DNA of 64,000 bases, taken from assembly GCF_042219825.1 (NCBI RefSeq), contig NZ_JBHJHQ010000007.1:62001-126000 (forward strand), read 5' to 3'. Numbering within the stretch: position 1 is the stretch's first letter; every line of letters begins with the position of its first letter. The stretch is from JBHJHP01 sp042219825. Lineage in GTDB: Bacteria > Bacteroidota > Bacteroidia > Bacteroidales > UBA5342. Below are positions 53,181-62,014 of this stretch, in pieces. The translations under genes and the position numbers were made by a program. The notes beneath the pieces are model-generated. The model was not told the DNA's origin. It was given only the letters and a program-made list of their open reading frames with translations, and did not search any database.

Positions 53181-53921
53181 ATGAGAAAACGTAACATCAA
53201 TGGCCATAACATCTATATCTTTGAAACGCCTGAAGTCGCTACCACGTGGATGGCGGATCAGATTGTAGAGGACGCCTCAAAAATTGACGCGGGGAAATAC
53301 AATGTGGCTTTATCCGGTGGATCAACACCATCTCTGCTTTTTTCTGCACTTGCAAAATCAGACCCTAACGCCGTTTTTCTGAGAAATCTGAATTGGTTTT
53401 GGGGAGACGAACGCATGGTTTCTCCCGACGATGACCAAAGTAATTACAAGGATGTGAATGAACGGTTATTTTCAAAAGTTCCCATTAGCTTTTCACGGGT
53501 TTTTCGCATTCGCGGTGAAGAAAACATATGCAAAGAACGCATTCGTTATATAAAAGTCATCGACAGCGTATTACCCAAACGCAATGAATATCCGGCATTC
53601 GATCTGATGATCCTTGGACTTGGAACAGACGGTCACACTGCATCTATCTTCCCGAACAACATGGATCTGCTTATGTCTCACGATTGGGTGGAAATTGCCA
53701 AACACCCTGAATCAGGTCAGTTCCGCCTAACGTTAACTGGCGAAGTACTGAAAAATTCCTTTCGGGTGGTATTTCTGGTAACCGGAGAATCCAAAGCGGA
53801 AGTATTAAGTGACATTGTGAATAAAAAAGGAAAATTCAGGGAATATCCAGCGGCTTATGTGAAACCCCGCAGCGGCAATCTTCTTTGGATCATTGATGAA
53901 GCAGCAGCTTCCAGACTTTAA
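53181..53921 (+). CDS. pgl: 6-phosphogluconolactonase
   Basis: The 246-residue protein has the NagB/SugarP isomerase fold: 'VALSGGSTPSLLFSAL', 'FWGDERMV', 'SNYKDVNERLFSKVP' and 'LGLGTDGHTASIFP' are diagnostic of Pgl/DevB. It hydrolyses 6-phosphogluconolactone. I chose ATG 53181, 10 bp after zwf; a longer frame would overlap zwf. Together with zwf it forms the oxidative pentose phosphate entry. Confidence 0.95.
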   Translation: MRKRNINGHNIYIFETPEVATTWMADQIVEDASKIDAGKYNVALSGGSTPSLLFSALAKSDPNAVFLRNLNWFWGDERMVSPDDDQSNYKDVNERLFSKVPISFSRVFRIRGEENICKERIRYIKVIDSVLPKRNEYPAFDLMILGLGTDGHTASIFPNNMDLLMSHDWVEIAKHPESGQFRLTLTGEVLKNSFRVVFLVTGESKAEVLSDIVNKKGKFREYPAAYVKPRSGNLLWIIDEAAASRL

Positions 53922-54014
53922 AAATGTCAGATTTTATATCTTCCAACTAAAAGGATTATCAACCTGAAAGTTTGGTTTTTATGTCATCCTTATTTTTGTT
54001 TCCGTCAATCCGTT

Positions 54015-54022
54015 TATCTTTG
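54015..54022 (+). promoter_or_regulatory. TAnnTTTG -7 box for acyltransferase gene
   Basis: TATCTTTG is a consensus match, 17 bp before the GTG start at 54040. This short leader supports the GTG as start. A TTTG ending at 53999 could serve as -33. Confidence 0.5.
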
Positions 54023-54039
54023 TAAAAAAATCCTGAAAA

Positions 54040-54843
54040 GTGGAATCTGATTATAAAAGATGGACTTACTTCTCTGGTAAAGTTTACGAGACACCTGAAA
54101 CAAAAAAACGCAAATTCTGGGACAAACTGGTTTTGGGAACACGTATTTATTTTGTGCTTCGTTATATCCGCACAATTAATGTCAACGCCAGAAAAGCTTT
54201 GGCCGGCGTATACGACCGGGAAGCATGGGCCGAATCGAGTATTGACATCCGGAACCTTACCGAAGATTGTGGCGCCAGGTATAATATATCCGGTCTTGAG
54301 AACCTGCATGAACTCGAAGGGCCGGCAGTATTTGTGAGTAATCATATGAGTACACTGGAAACCATGGTTTATCCCGGCATTATTGCACCCGAAATGCCTG
54401 TAACCTTTGTAGTAAAAGAAAGTTTAATGACTGCTCCTTTATTTGGTCCGGTGATGCGATCACGGGAACCGATAACCGTAAAACGGGAAAATGTGCGGGA
54501 GGATTTAATGGCTGTGATGTCGCAGGGACAGGAAAAGTTGAAAGAAGGCATATCGATTATTATTTTTCCGCAAAGCACACGTACCGTTAGTTTTAACCCG
54601 AAAGAGTTTAACAGCATGGGCATCAAGCTGGCTCAAAAGGCGAAGGTAAAAGTTGTGCCTATGGCCATAAAATCTGATTTCTGGGGAAACGGAAAACTGA
54701 TCAAGGAGTTTGGTAAGCTAAATCGTAAAAAGACAGTTTTTATTGAAATAGGTAAACCATTTGCTGTAAACGGAAACGGAAAAGAAGATCATGAAAGAGT
54801 AACAGCCTGGATCAGTGAACGCCTTAAACAATGGAGCACATAA
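54040..54843 (+). CDS. PlsC-like 1-acylglycerol-phosphate acyltransferase
   Basis: The 267-residue protein starts with GTG (54040). The acyltransferase block I is H102-M-S-T-L-E107, that is HX4E in place of the usual HX4D. Block III is 'FPQSTRTVSF' instead of FPEGTRS, and block IV 'VVPMAIKS' is present. A short hydrophobic segment near residues 32-44 may associate with the membrane. Relatives acylate lysophosphatidic acid in phospholipid synthesis, but the altered catalytic acid and block III mark a divergent subgroup, so the acceptor may differ. It is a lone gene after pgl. Confidence 0.82.
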   Translation: MESDYKRWTYFSGKVYETPETKKRKFWDKLVLGTRIYFVLRYIRTINVNARKALAGVYDREAWAESSIDIRNLTEDCGARYNISGLENLHELEGPAVFVSNHMSTLETMVYPGIIAPEMPVTFVVKESLMTAPLFGPVMRSREPITVKRENVREDLMAVMSQGQEKLKEGISIIIFPQSTRTVSFNPKEFNSMGIKLAQKAKVKVVPMAIKSDFWGNGKLIKEFGKLNRKKTVFIEIGKPFAVNGNGKEDHERVTAWISERLKQWST

Positions 54844-54922
54844 TTCAGTTGCGGATTATGGATGCTTTAGTATCTCTTATTATAACATGAATTAATTTGC
54901 CTGAAGGGTAAACTTATTTTAG

Positions 54923-54941
54923 CCCGGGGTATCACCCCGGG
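54923..54941. other. GC-rich hairpin without T-run
   Basis: CCCGGGGT (54923-54930) pairs perfectly with ACCCCGGG (54934-54941). It lies 80 bp after the acyltransferase gene and may end its transcript, but no T-tract follows. Confidence 0.45.
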
Positions 54942-55078
54942 AATTCAAATACAATGTAAATCAAGGCCGGAGATCGAATCTTCAAATTAAACAAAATCGA
55001 ATCAAGGCCGCATATCTGATCTGTCTGGGAATATGATGACGTAGACAGCAGCCTGCGCCTAACCTTGGGACAAAAAAC

Positions 55079-55107
55079 AAAAAAGGCGCAAATTATAAAT
55101 CTGCGCC
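55079..55107 (-). terminator. intrinsic terminator of the NuoEFG-like operon
   Basis: On the minus strand GGCGCA (55107-55102) and TGCGCC (55090-55085) form a stem followed by T6, 28 bp after the rubrerythrin-like gene. Confidence 0.85.
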
Positions 55108-55135
55108 ATCCTGTATTTTGATATTCCTTTAAAGC

Positions 55136-55594
55136 TTAGTTTTCACGGTACACCAGATCATCGTACTCAATTTCGAAACGAAGTTTATGCTTGCTTTCTT
55201 CCTGGGCCAGATCAAGGAATACATTTTTCAATTCTTCAGTTGGCGCTTTATCGGCCAGAGCCATATATAAACGAAAAGCTGCTTTTTCCTTATTCATAGC
55301 CACAACCAGCGCCTGTTCATAGCTCATTTCCGGTTCCACTTTCACGCGCGCCACATAATCACTGATTTTCAAATCCGTGATCTCTGCTTTTTTGTAATGT
55401 TTAATCCCTTCTTCTTTAATCTTAAGCAACCGCACCTTGTGTGTCACCTCTTCTTTGGCAAACTCTTCAAAAACTGCTTTCATATCCCTGGTTTTCGCCT
55501 TTGAAGCCAGTTCCGCATAAAATTCTACGGCTTTCTGTTCTTCATCCATGGCAAAGTCCAGAATCTCATCTATGGTGTTAAATGTTTTCATCAC
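55136..55594 (-). CDS. rubrerythrin-like ferritin-fold protein
   Basis: The 152-residue protein has the duplicated E-x(n)-ExxH pattern of the ferritin-like fold ('MDEEQKAVEFYAEL...FAKEEVTHKVRLL' and 'NKEKAAFRLYMAL...LAQEESKHKLRFE'), enough to bind a di-iron centre, but no rubredoxin domain. Relatives reduce peroxide or store iron. It is the last gene of the leftward operon, 8 bp after the NuoG-GltD fusion, suggesting a role in protecting that iron-sulfur enzyme from oxygen damage (inference). The start may be the second Met. Confidence 0.88.
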   Translation of the reverse strand: MMKTFNTIDEILDFAMDEEQKAVEFYAELASKAKTRDMKAVFEEFAKEEVTHKVRLLKIKEEGIKHYKKAEITDLKISDYVARVKVEPEMSYEQALVVAMNKEKAAFRLYMALADKAPTEELKNVFLDLAQEESKHKLRFEIEYDDLVYREN

Positions 55595-55602
55595 TTAAAT
55601 CT

Positions 55603-58600
55603 TTAATTCAGGTTGTTTTGAAATTCATCATCAAACCTTTTAACCAGCCCATCACATCCATACTCAAACAAGCGGTTATAGTTATCATTTTGCGTGTGTG
55701 TAAATTTATGCAATTCTGATGAATCGGGTGAAGGAAGTAAGGCAAAAAGTTCCATCCGGATTTCATCTATAGTTGCAGGAGTATCTACATTCAGCGCTTT
55801 CAAAATGCCGTTTATCTGCTCATAATTTTCAACCAGTCCAGCCTTATCAATCGCTTTATCAAGCTGCTGAATGATTCGTGCACTATTGGAGAAACTTCCT
55901 GTAGTTTCCAGCGGAGCCGAAGCCGGTAATATCAGATCCGCATTATCTGCTGTGTCCGTCATAAAATAATCCTGAACCATGATAAAGTCAGCCTCTTTAA
56001 ACCAGTTTTTCACCTGTTTGCTGTCGGTGGCACATCCTACCGGATCTTCTCCAAAAATATAGAAGTTACGGAACGCATTCCGGTTCAGTAAAGACAGATT
56101 TGTCTCTTCTACCTTTTCCGGCAACTGATCAATTCGCCAGGCAGATGTCATTTTTTCATTCAACTCAGGATCATCGATGGCAACTGCTCCAATGCCCACT
56201 TTGTTGCACACACCCATATCGAATAAGCCCTGAGCATTATTCTTTTCTTTCAGAGCCACCAGTCCGCTGGCAGATTTGCCCAGTTTTCCGGTAATCAGTG
56301 CAAGGTTATTCAATTCGAAACTACAGTTAGCCGAAACCTGTTTTTCCGAGAATATCAGGATGGCGTTCATCTCCTCGTTGTAGGTTTTGGCAAAAGACTT
56401 AACGGCATTAGCTGTTGTTCCAGCCTGTTTTAGCAACTGATCAAAATCTTCCTTCAGCAACGACTCCTTGTAAACTTCGAATCCTGTCGTGTTATCCTTA
56501 ATATAAAAGGCATTATGCATTCCGGAAGAAAGCAAATATTGATTCACTGCTTTTACAAAATAATAATATGAATCAACCTTTACCTCCTTATCCACCTTGG
56601 CTTTCATGCTGTGATCCGTTTTAGTGGTTACATACGTCACCGGAACATTTTTTATAGCCCGTGCATTCTGAACCATAAATCCAACCACGGCATGATCGTT
56701 ATTCAGTTCTGATCCCAACACATAAATTGCTGAAGCATGCTGGATCTGCTCGTAAGGTACATTCGCTTTAAAATTCTGAATATAACCTGTACCGCCTCCC
56801 AGATAATGGAAATTATTTACGTGATTGGTTTTTGCACCTGCCCGTGCCAGTTTCTGAACCAGATACTGCTCTTCGTTGGTCAACCGTGCACCGGCATAAA
56901 ATGCATTAGCCTGATCCGGCATACCTTCCTTAATCTTCTCACCAATGATCCGGTACGCTTCATCAAAAGATATTTCTTTAAATGAACCATTTACTTTCAG
57001 CAATGGTTTGGTGATCCGTTCTGCATCGTTATAAAACCGATAGCCAAATCGCGGATATTTACAGATGTTGCCATCCGGATTGGCTGGGCCTTTGGCACCT
57101 TCTGTTTTCCAGACAAAACCTCCCTTGTCCAGAACGGATAGCTTACATCCCACACCGCAATAATTACATACAGTTTCGGAACGATCCAGTTTTACAGGTC
57201 CCGGCTTAAACGTTACATTTTCAGTAATAGCACCGGTTGGACAGGTAGAGATGCACATGCCGCACGATTCGCAGGTGGATTCGGTGAGACTGTCGCCCAT
57301 GCTCGGGGCTACAAATGTTTTAAATCCACGTTCCACCAGCCCCAATGCTTTGGCCCCAACAACTTCGTCGCAGATACGTACGCATCGTGCACACAATATA
57401 CATTTGTTATTGTCGATCTCAATGTACGGATGCGAAAAGTCCACTTTATATTCTGCATAATCACCATTAAAACGGTTTTGATCAGCCCCATACTGCGTGC
57501 TGTATTTTTTCAGGTCGCAGGTAAAATATTCGGTACAACCACATTCCAGGCAACGGCTGGTTTCGTGCAGCGCCACCTTTTCTCCGGCATAACCCAGTTC
57601 CACTTCATTAAAATTCAGACGGTCCTCAGGATCGAGTACCGGCATTTCTTCACGTGTCTGGCTCGCAAATTTCCCTATATATTCTTCTTTAACCTGTGGT
57701 TTAAAATTATCTTTTTTACTGATGAACTCAAACGGTTCAGGTTCGATAGCTTCATTCATCAAAAACTGATGGCAACTGCGTGATGCTTTTTTTGCCTGTG
57801 CAATGGCTTCAATAATTGTTGCAGGTCCTGTTACACCGTCACCGGCAGCAAATACTGACGGGATACCGGTCCGCAAAGTCTCTTTATCTGCCACAATATC
57901 GCCCCAGCGATTGATTTCCAGTTCACCTTCCGAAGCAAATTCATTGATATTGTCTATGAATTCCACCTGCGTTTTCTGTCCGATGGCAGCCAGAATATAA
58001 TCCACATCCAGATCAAAATCCGACCCTTCCACCGGAACCGGCCTGCGGCGACCTGATGCGTCCGGTTCTCCCAGTTCCATGCGTAGCAGAGTCATGGATT
58101 TTACATTTCCGTTAGCATCCTTGTTGACCTTTTTCGGGTTTGTAAGGAACAGGTACTCCACACCTTCCAGTTTGGACTCATGAATCTCAATCGGGTTGGC
58201 CGGCATCTCCTTTTCAGTTCGTCGGTATACCACATATACTTTATCTGCACCGCACCGCATGGATGTTCGGCAACAGTCCATGGCCGTATTTCCACCGCCA
58301 ACCACAGCAACCGTTTTGCCTTTAAAATCGTAACGCTGACCGGTAACTTCCATATTTTTCAGAAAGTCAATTCCGGGATACACATTCCCGGCATCATCGC
58401 CTTCGCAGCCAATCAGCGTTCCCTTTTGTGATCCTATGGTCAGTACCACAGAATCGTAGTTTTCTTTCAGCGTTTCATAGCTCAGATTATCACCTAACTT
58501 TTGATTGTAAAAAATCTTTGCGCCAAGTTCCGTGATGGCAGCCACTTCTTTATCCAGTATATTATTGGGCAGACGATACTCCGGAATACCATAGCGCAAC

Positions 58601-59298
58601 CAACCTCCCGACTGAGGCGCTGCTTCGTAAATATCGCACTGATGTCCTCTGCGCTGCAAAAACCAGGCAGCTGATAATCCGCCAGGGCCGGCACCAATAA
58701 CAGCCACTTTTTTGTCTGTTGGTTCAGCCACATCGCCTACATAACGGGTTAGGGACTGCAGATCCATATCAGATGCAAAACGCTTCAGATAATCAATCCC
58801 AACCGGTGCCCCTTCGTCCAACAGGTTCCTGCGGCACGCCACTTCACACGGACGCACACATACGCGACCACAAATGGCAGGCAGCGGATTCACCTCCTTG
58901 ATCAGCTCTACTGCCTCATTGTATTTTCCTTTTTCAATCAGCGAAATATATCCCTGAACGTCTACTCCTGCAGGACAGGTCTGCTTACACGGCGCCACAC
59001 AATCGGCATAGTGATTACTCACCATCAGATCGAGTGCTGTTTTGCGGGCTTTCTTAACCTTTTCGTTTTCGGTATGGATCACCATCCCCTCTGCAGCTCT
59101 GGTTGAACATGACGGCTGCATATTGCGCATTCCCTCAATCTCCACCACACACACAAAACATGAGGAGAACGGCTTTAACCTCGGATCATGGCATAAAGTA
59201 GGGATAGAGATTCCATTACGTTTCGCCACATCCAGAATGGTTTCCCCTTCTGTAGCTTTAACCGTTTTTCCGTTCAGTATGATATTTATTGTTTTCAT
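55603..59298 (-). CDS. NuoG/GltD/molybdopterin-oxidoreductase-domain fusion subunit
   Basis: The 1231-residue protein reads in order: a 2Fe-2S ferredoxin domain (C36, C47, C50, C64); a His/Cys region and GltD-type double cluster (H96, C100, C104, C108, C143, C147, C151, C155); a GltD/NfnB-like flavin domain with FAD fingerprint G202-A-G-P-G-G and NADPH fingerprint G334-G-G-N-T-A; two 4Fe-4S ferredoxin motifs (C633-C643, C676-C686); a molybdopterin-type 4Fe-4S domain (C711, C714, C718, C746); and a molybdopterin-oxidoreductase-like domain (~750-1200). At the position of the Sec/Cys ligand of formate dehydrogenases (around 826-837, NHVNNFHYLGG) there is none, and the C-terminal dinucleotide-binding domain is absent. 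With the NuoE/NuoF-like genes it resembles the Stn-type electron-bifurcating transhydrogenase, not a formate dehydrogenase. Confidence 0.88.
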   Translation of the reverse strand: MKTINIILNGKTVKATEGETILDVAKRNGISIPTLCHDPRLKPFSSCFVCVVEIEGMRNMQPSCSTRAAEGMVIHTENEKVKKARKTALDLMVSNHYADCVAPCKQTCPAGVDVQGYISLIEKGKYNEAVELIKEVNPLPAICGRVCVRPCEVACRRNLLDEGAPVGIDYLKRFASDMDLQSLTRYVGDVAEPTDKKVAVIGAGPGGLSAAWFLQRRGHQCDIYEAAPQSGGWLRYGIPEYRLPNNILDKEVAAITELGAKIFYNQKLGDNLSYETLKENYDSVVLTIGSQKGTLIGCEGDDAGNVYPGIDFLKNMEVTGQRYDFKGKTVAVVGGGNTAMDCCRTSMRCGADKVYVVYRRTEKEMPANPIEIHESKLEGVEYLFLTNPKKVNKDANGNVKSMTLLRMELGEPDASGRRRPVPVEGSDFDLDVDYILAAIGQKTQVEFIDNINEFASEGELEINRWGDIVADKETLRTGIPSVFAAGDGVTGPATIIEAIAQAKKASRSCHQFLMNEAIEPEPFEFISKKDNFKPQVKEEYIGKFASQTREEMPVLDPEDRLNFNEVELGYAGEKVALHETSRCLECGCTEYFTCDLKKYSTQYGADQNRFNGDYAEYKVDFSHPYIEIDNNKCILCARCVRICDEVVGAKALGLVERGFKTFVAPSMGDSLTESTCESCGMCISTCPTGAITENVTFKPGPVKLDRSETVCNYCGVGCKLSVLDKGGFVWKTEGAKGPANPDGNICKYPRFGYRFYNDAERITKPLLKVNGSFKEISFDEAYRIIGEKIKEGMPDQANAFYAGARLTNEEQYLVQKLARAGAKTNHVNNFHYLGGGTGYIQNFKANVPYEQIQHASAIYVLGSELNNDHAVVGFMVQNARAIKNVPVTYVTTKTDHSMKAKVDKEVKVDSYYYFVKAVNQYLLSSGMHNAFYIKDNTTGFEVYKESLLKEDFDQLLKQAGTTANAVKSFAKTYNEEMNAILIFSEKQVSANCSFELNNLALITGKLGKSASGLVALKEKNNAQGLFDMGVCNKVGIGAVAIDDPELNEKMTSAWRIDQLPEKVEETNLSLLNRNAFRNFYIFGEDPVGCATDSKQVKNWFKEADFIMVQDYFMTDTADNADLILPASAPLETTGSFSNSARIIQQLDKAIDKAGLVENYEQINGILKALNVDTPATIDEIRMELFALLPSPDSSELHKFTHTQNDNYNRLFEYGCDGLVKRFDDEFQNNLN

Positions 59299-59352
59299 TT
59301 TCTATTAGAATCAAGTATCAAGACACAAGAATTAAGATTTTGCATCATGTTA

Positions 59353-61131
59353 TTATGATAATTTGATGGCATCGAATTTACATTTACTGTAGCACATGCC
59401 GCACTGAATACACTTATCCTGTATGATATAATGCATCCCTTTCTTTTCACCCTCAATAGCATCTGTAGGGCAATTACGTGCGCAGAGCGTACATCCGGTA
59501 CAGTTGTCTTCTATCACCGTATAGGTTAGCAACTGCTTACAATTCAGCGCCGGACATTTCTTTTCAACAATGTGTGCCTCGTACTCATCACGGAAATATT
59601 TAATGGTTGTCAGCACAGGGTTTGGCGCTGTCTGCCCTAAACCGCACAATGAGTTTTCCTTAATCTGAACCGCCAGTTCTTCCAGCTTTTCAATGTCGCC
59701 TTCTTCTCCGTTTCCTTCGGTAATGCGCGTCAGGATCTCCAGCATACGGCGTGTCCCCATACGACAGAACGTACATTTCCCACAGGATTCTTTCACCGTA
59801 AAATCAAGGAAAAAGCGGGCCATATCAACCATACAGGTGGTCTCGTCCATGATCACCATGCCACCTGATCCCATGATGGCACCGGTTTTATTCACCGAAT
59901 CGTAATCCACAATGGTATCACCCAGATAAGCAGGAATACAACCGCCCGAAGGACCTCCCAACTGAACAGCCTTAAATTTTTTCCCATCCTGAATACCACC
60001 ACCCAGTTTGTAAATAATATCGTTAATGGTAATGCCCATTGGAACCTCAACCAGACCACCATTATTAATCTTTCCCGTTAAAGCAAACACTTTGGTCCCC
60101 TTGCTTTTTTCAGTTCCGTATTTGGCATATTCAGCCGCACCATTCAGGATGATACCCGGAATATTTGCCCAGGTTTCCACATTGTTGATGTTGGTCGGCT
60201 TTTTCCATAACCCTGCTTCGGCCGGAAAGGGTGGACGTTTCCGTGGCATTCCCCGTTCACCCTCAATGGAAGCGATTAGCGCCGTTTCTTCTCCGCATAC
60301 AAATGCTCCTGCCCCTTCTTTTACATAGATATCAAAATCCAGTCCTTCAACCCCAAAAATGTTTTTCCCAAGATAACCTTTACTCCTGGCCTGTTCAATG
60401 GCAATATTCAGGCGTTTGATCGCCAGCGGATACTCTGCACGACAATAGATGACACCTGATTTAGCCTTGATGGAAAAACCGCCAATGATCATTCCTTCCA
60501 GTACAGAATGCGGATCACCTTCCAAAATGGAACGGTCCATAAATGCACCCGGATCACCCTCGTCGGCATTGCAGATAATATATTTTTGTTCGGATTGATA
60601 ATTCAGCGCAAAGCGCCATTTCAATCCGGTAGGAAAGCCGCCACCACCTCGTCCGCGAATTCCGGAGTCCAGAACTTCCTGAATAACCTGTTCAGAAGTT
60701 TGGCCTTCTTCAAGAATTTTTTTAATGCCCTTATAACCACTATTCTGTTCGTATTCTTCAATGTTTTCCGGATCAATTACACCACAACGCTTAGTTACAA
60801 GCTTGGTCTGATGATTTAGAAAATACTCTTCTGCGGTATTGTACAAATCGCTTTTTACGATGTATTCCTTTACCGGTTCATTGTTGATGATATGCTTATC
60901 AATAAGCTCAGCTACCTTTTCCTCGGTAATTTCACCATACAAATGATGACCTGAAGCATCAATGACCTCCACCAATGGTTCCTTGTAGCACATCCCCACA
61001 CAACTGGTTTTGGCCAGTTCAAAATCCAGCTTTTCAGCCTCCTTCAATTGCTGCAGTTTACTGTAGACTTTGGATGCACCTGCAGCAACACCGCAACTGC
61101 CTAATCCGACTATGACTTTTGTGTTCTGCAT
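59353..61131 (-). CDS. NuoF/HydB-like NADH-binding flavoprotein subunit
   Basis: The 592-residue protein has an N-terminal thioredoxin-like 2Fe-2S domain (C13; C44 and C48 in 'TSCVGMCYKEP'), the NuoF core with FMN/NADH motifs 'GRGGGGFPTGLKW' and 'GAGAFVCGEETALIASIEG', the cluster motif 'SCGKCTFCRMGTRRMLEIL', and two C-terminal 4Fe-4S ferredoxin motifs ('CTGCTLCARNCPTDAI', 'CIQCGMCYSKCKFDAI'). The extra C-terminal clusters match the HydB/NfuF-like subunits of bifurcating hydrogenases and formate dehydrogenases rather than respiratory NuoF. It oxidises or reduces NADH at FMN in a soluble complex. It lies 5 bp after the NuoE-like gene and 54 bp before the NuoG-like one. Confidence 0.94.
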   Translation of the reverse strand: MQNTKVIVGLGSCGVAAGASKVYSKLQQLKEAEKLDFELAKTSCVGMCYKEPLVEVIDASGHHLYGEITEEKVAELIDKHIINNEPVKEYIVKSDLYNTAEEYFLNHQTKLVTKRCGVIDPENIEEYEQNSGYKGIKKILEEGQTSEQVIQEVLDSGIRGRGGGGFPTGLKWRFALNYQSEQKYIICNADEGDPGAFMDRSILEGDPHSVLEGMIIGGFSIKAKSGVIYCRAEYPLAIKRLNIAIEQARSKGYLGKNIFGVEGLDFDIYVKEGAGAFVCGEETALIASIEGERGMPRKRPPFPAEAGLWKKPTNINNVETWANIPGIILNGAAEYAKYGTEKSKGTKVFALTGKINNGGLVEVPMGITINDIIYKLGGGIQDGKKFKAVQLGGPSGGCIPAYLGDTIVDYDSVNKTGAIMGSGGMVIMDETTCMVDMARFFLDFTVKESCGKCTFCRMGTRRMLEILTRITEGNGEEGDIEKLEELAVQIKENSLCGLGQTAPNPVLTTIKYFRDEYEAHIVEKKCPALNCKQLLTYTVIEDNCTGCTLCARNCPTDAIEGEKKGMHYIIQDKCIQCGMCYSKCKFDAIKLS

Positions 61132-61136
61132 GGTTC

Positions 61137-61664
61137 TTATTTTGTGGAATTTTCTTTTAGTCTTATTTCATGGATGATCCGAACGGCCTGTTTGCCGGTT
61201 AGTTTTCCATAGGTCTCGTCACCAATCATCATCACCGGTGCAAGGGAACAACATCCCAGACAAGCCACTGATTCCAGTGTAAACATTCCGTCGGGAGTTG
61301 TTTCACCGTCCTTCACCTTCAGGCTCTCAGCAAGCGATTCAGTAATGGTTCCAGCATTCTGGACATGACAGGCAGTACCATGGCACACTTTTATGATGTT
61401 TTTCCCCACCGGATTAAGGCGGAATTGTGTATAGAAAGTTGCCACACCGTACATATCACTCAATTCAAGTCCCGCTTGTTCGGAGATTTTTACCATGGCC
61501 TGACGCGGAATATATCCGTAAATATCCTGTGTTTTTTGAAGCAAAGGAATCAGATTTCCTGCTTTTCCACGGTAAGTATTAATCAGGTCATCAATAAGAG
61601 ACAGATCAATATCAGCCTGATCTTGTTCAGCCTCTTTCTCAACCATTAATCGTTGTACTCTCAT
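61137..61664 (-). CDS. NuoE/HydC-like 2Fe-2S subunit
   Basis: The 175-residue thioredoxin-like ferredoxin has cluster ligands in 'VCHGTACHVQNA' and 'SVACLGCCSLAPV' (C-x4-C ... C-x3-C), and the N-terminal helical region 'LIPLLQKTQDIYGYIPRQAMVKISEQAGLELSDMYGVATFYTQF' typical of NuoE. It partners with the NuoF-like subunit and serves as an electron outlet. It is the first gene of the leftward operon; a consensus -7 box lies at 61713-61720. Confidence 0.94.
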   Translation of the reverse strand: MRVQRLMVEKEAEQDQADIDLSLIDDLINTYRGKAGNLIPLLQKTQDIYGYIPRQAMVKISEQAGLELSDMYGVATFYTQFRLNPVGKNIIKVCHGTACHVQNAGTITESLAESLKVKDGETTPDGMFTLESVACLGCCSLAPVMMIGDETYGKLTGKQAVRIIHEIRLKENSTK

Positions 61665-62014
61665 TCAATTCAAGTTAATTATTTTCAGAGCTAAATCGCT
61701 CCTCATAGCAAACAAAAATAACAATTCCTATCATGCTCTGAAACAATATCTTTGATCTCTCATCAATTCAAATTGAAACTAAATTACGATAAGCATGTTG
61801 ACCGTTAAATATGGAGAATAAACAGTGAAGAACGGGACAGATTTTAAACCGGTTTTTGCTTGCATTTTTGTGCCTCACATGAGTTCTTCAAAGCCTTGAT
61901 ACCTTTACCTATTTATCGACGTTTCCTCTAATGTTAAGAATATAAAACCATAAAACCTTTCTTTCGATAATACCCGGGATTTTACTAATTTTAGTAGCTC
62001 AAAAAAATAAGGAT
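61665..62014. other. 350-bp intergenic region between divergent operons
   Basis: It holds the promoter of the NuoEFG-like operon (minus) and probably that of the following secreted-protein gene (plus). No gene or structured RNA was recognised. A near-consensus -7 (TAATTTTA, 61987-61994) precedes the plus-strand gene. Confidence 0.55.
61713..61720 (-). promoter_or_regulatory. TAnnTTTG -7 box for the NuoEFG-like operon
   Basis: The minus strand reads TATTTTTG; a TTG lies 23 bp upstream, at the upper limit of usual spacing. The start codon is about 50 bp downstream. Confidence 0.5.

Noticed and set aside
55603..59298. Annotation as formate dehydrogenase alpha subunit (fdhF)
   Set aside because: No Sec/Cys ligand at the active-site position, no C-terminal cofactor domain, and a GltD-type domain is inserted.
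47025..61664. Hydrogenase and NuoEFG-like genes as one bifurcating hydrogenase operon
   Set aside because: They are on opposite strands, about 7 kb apart, with unrelated genes between; no shared promoter.
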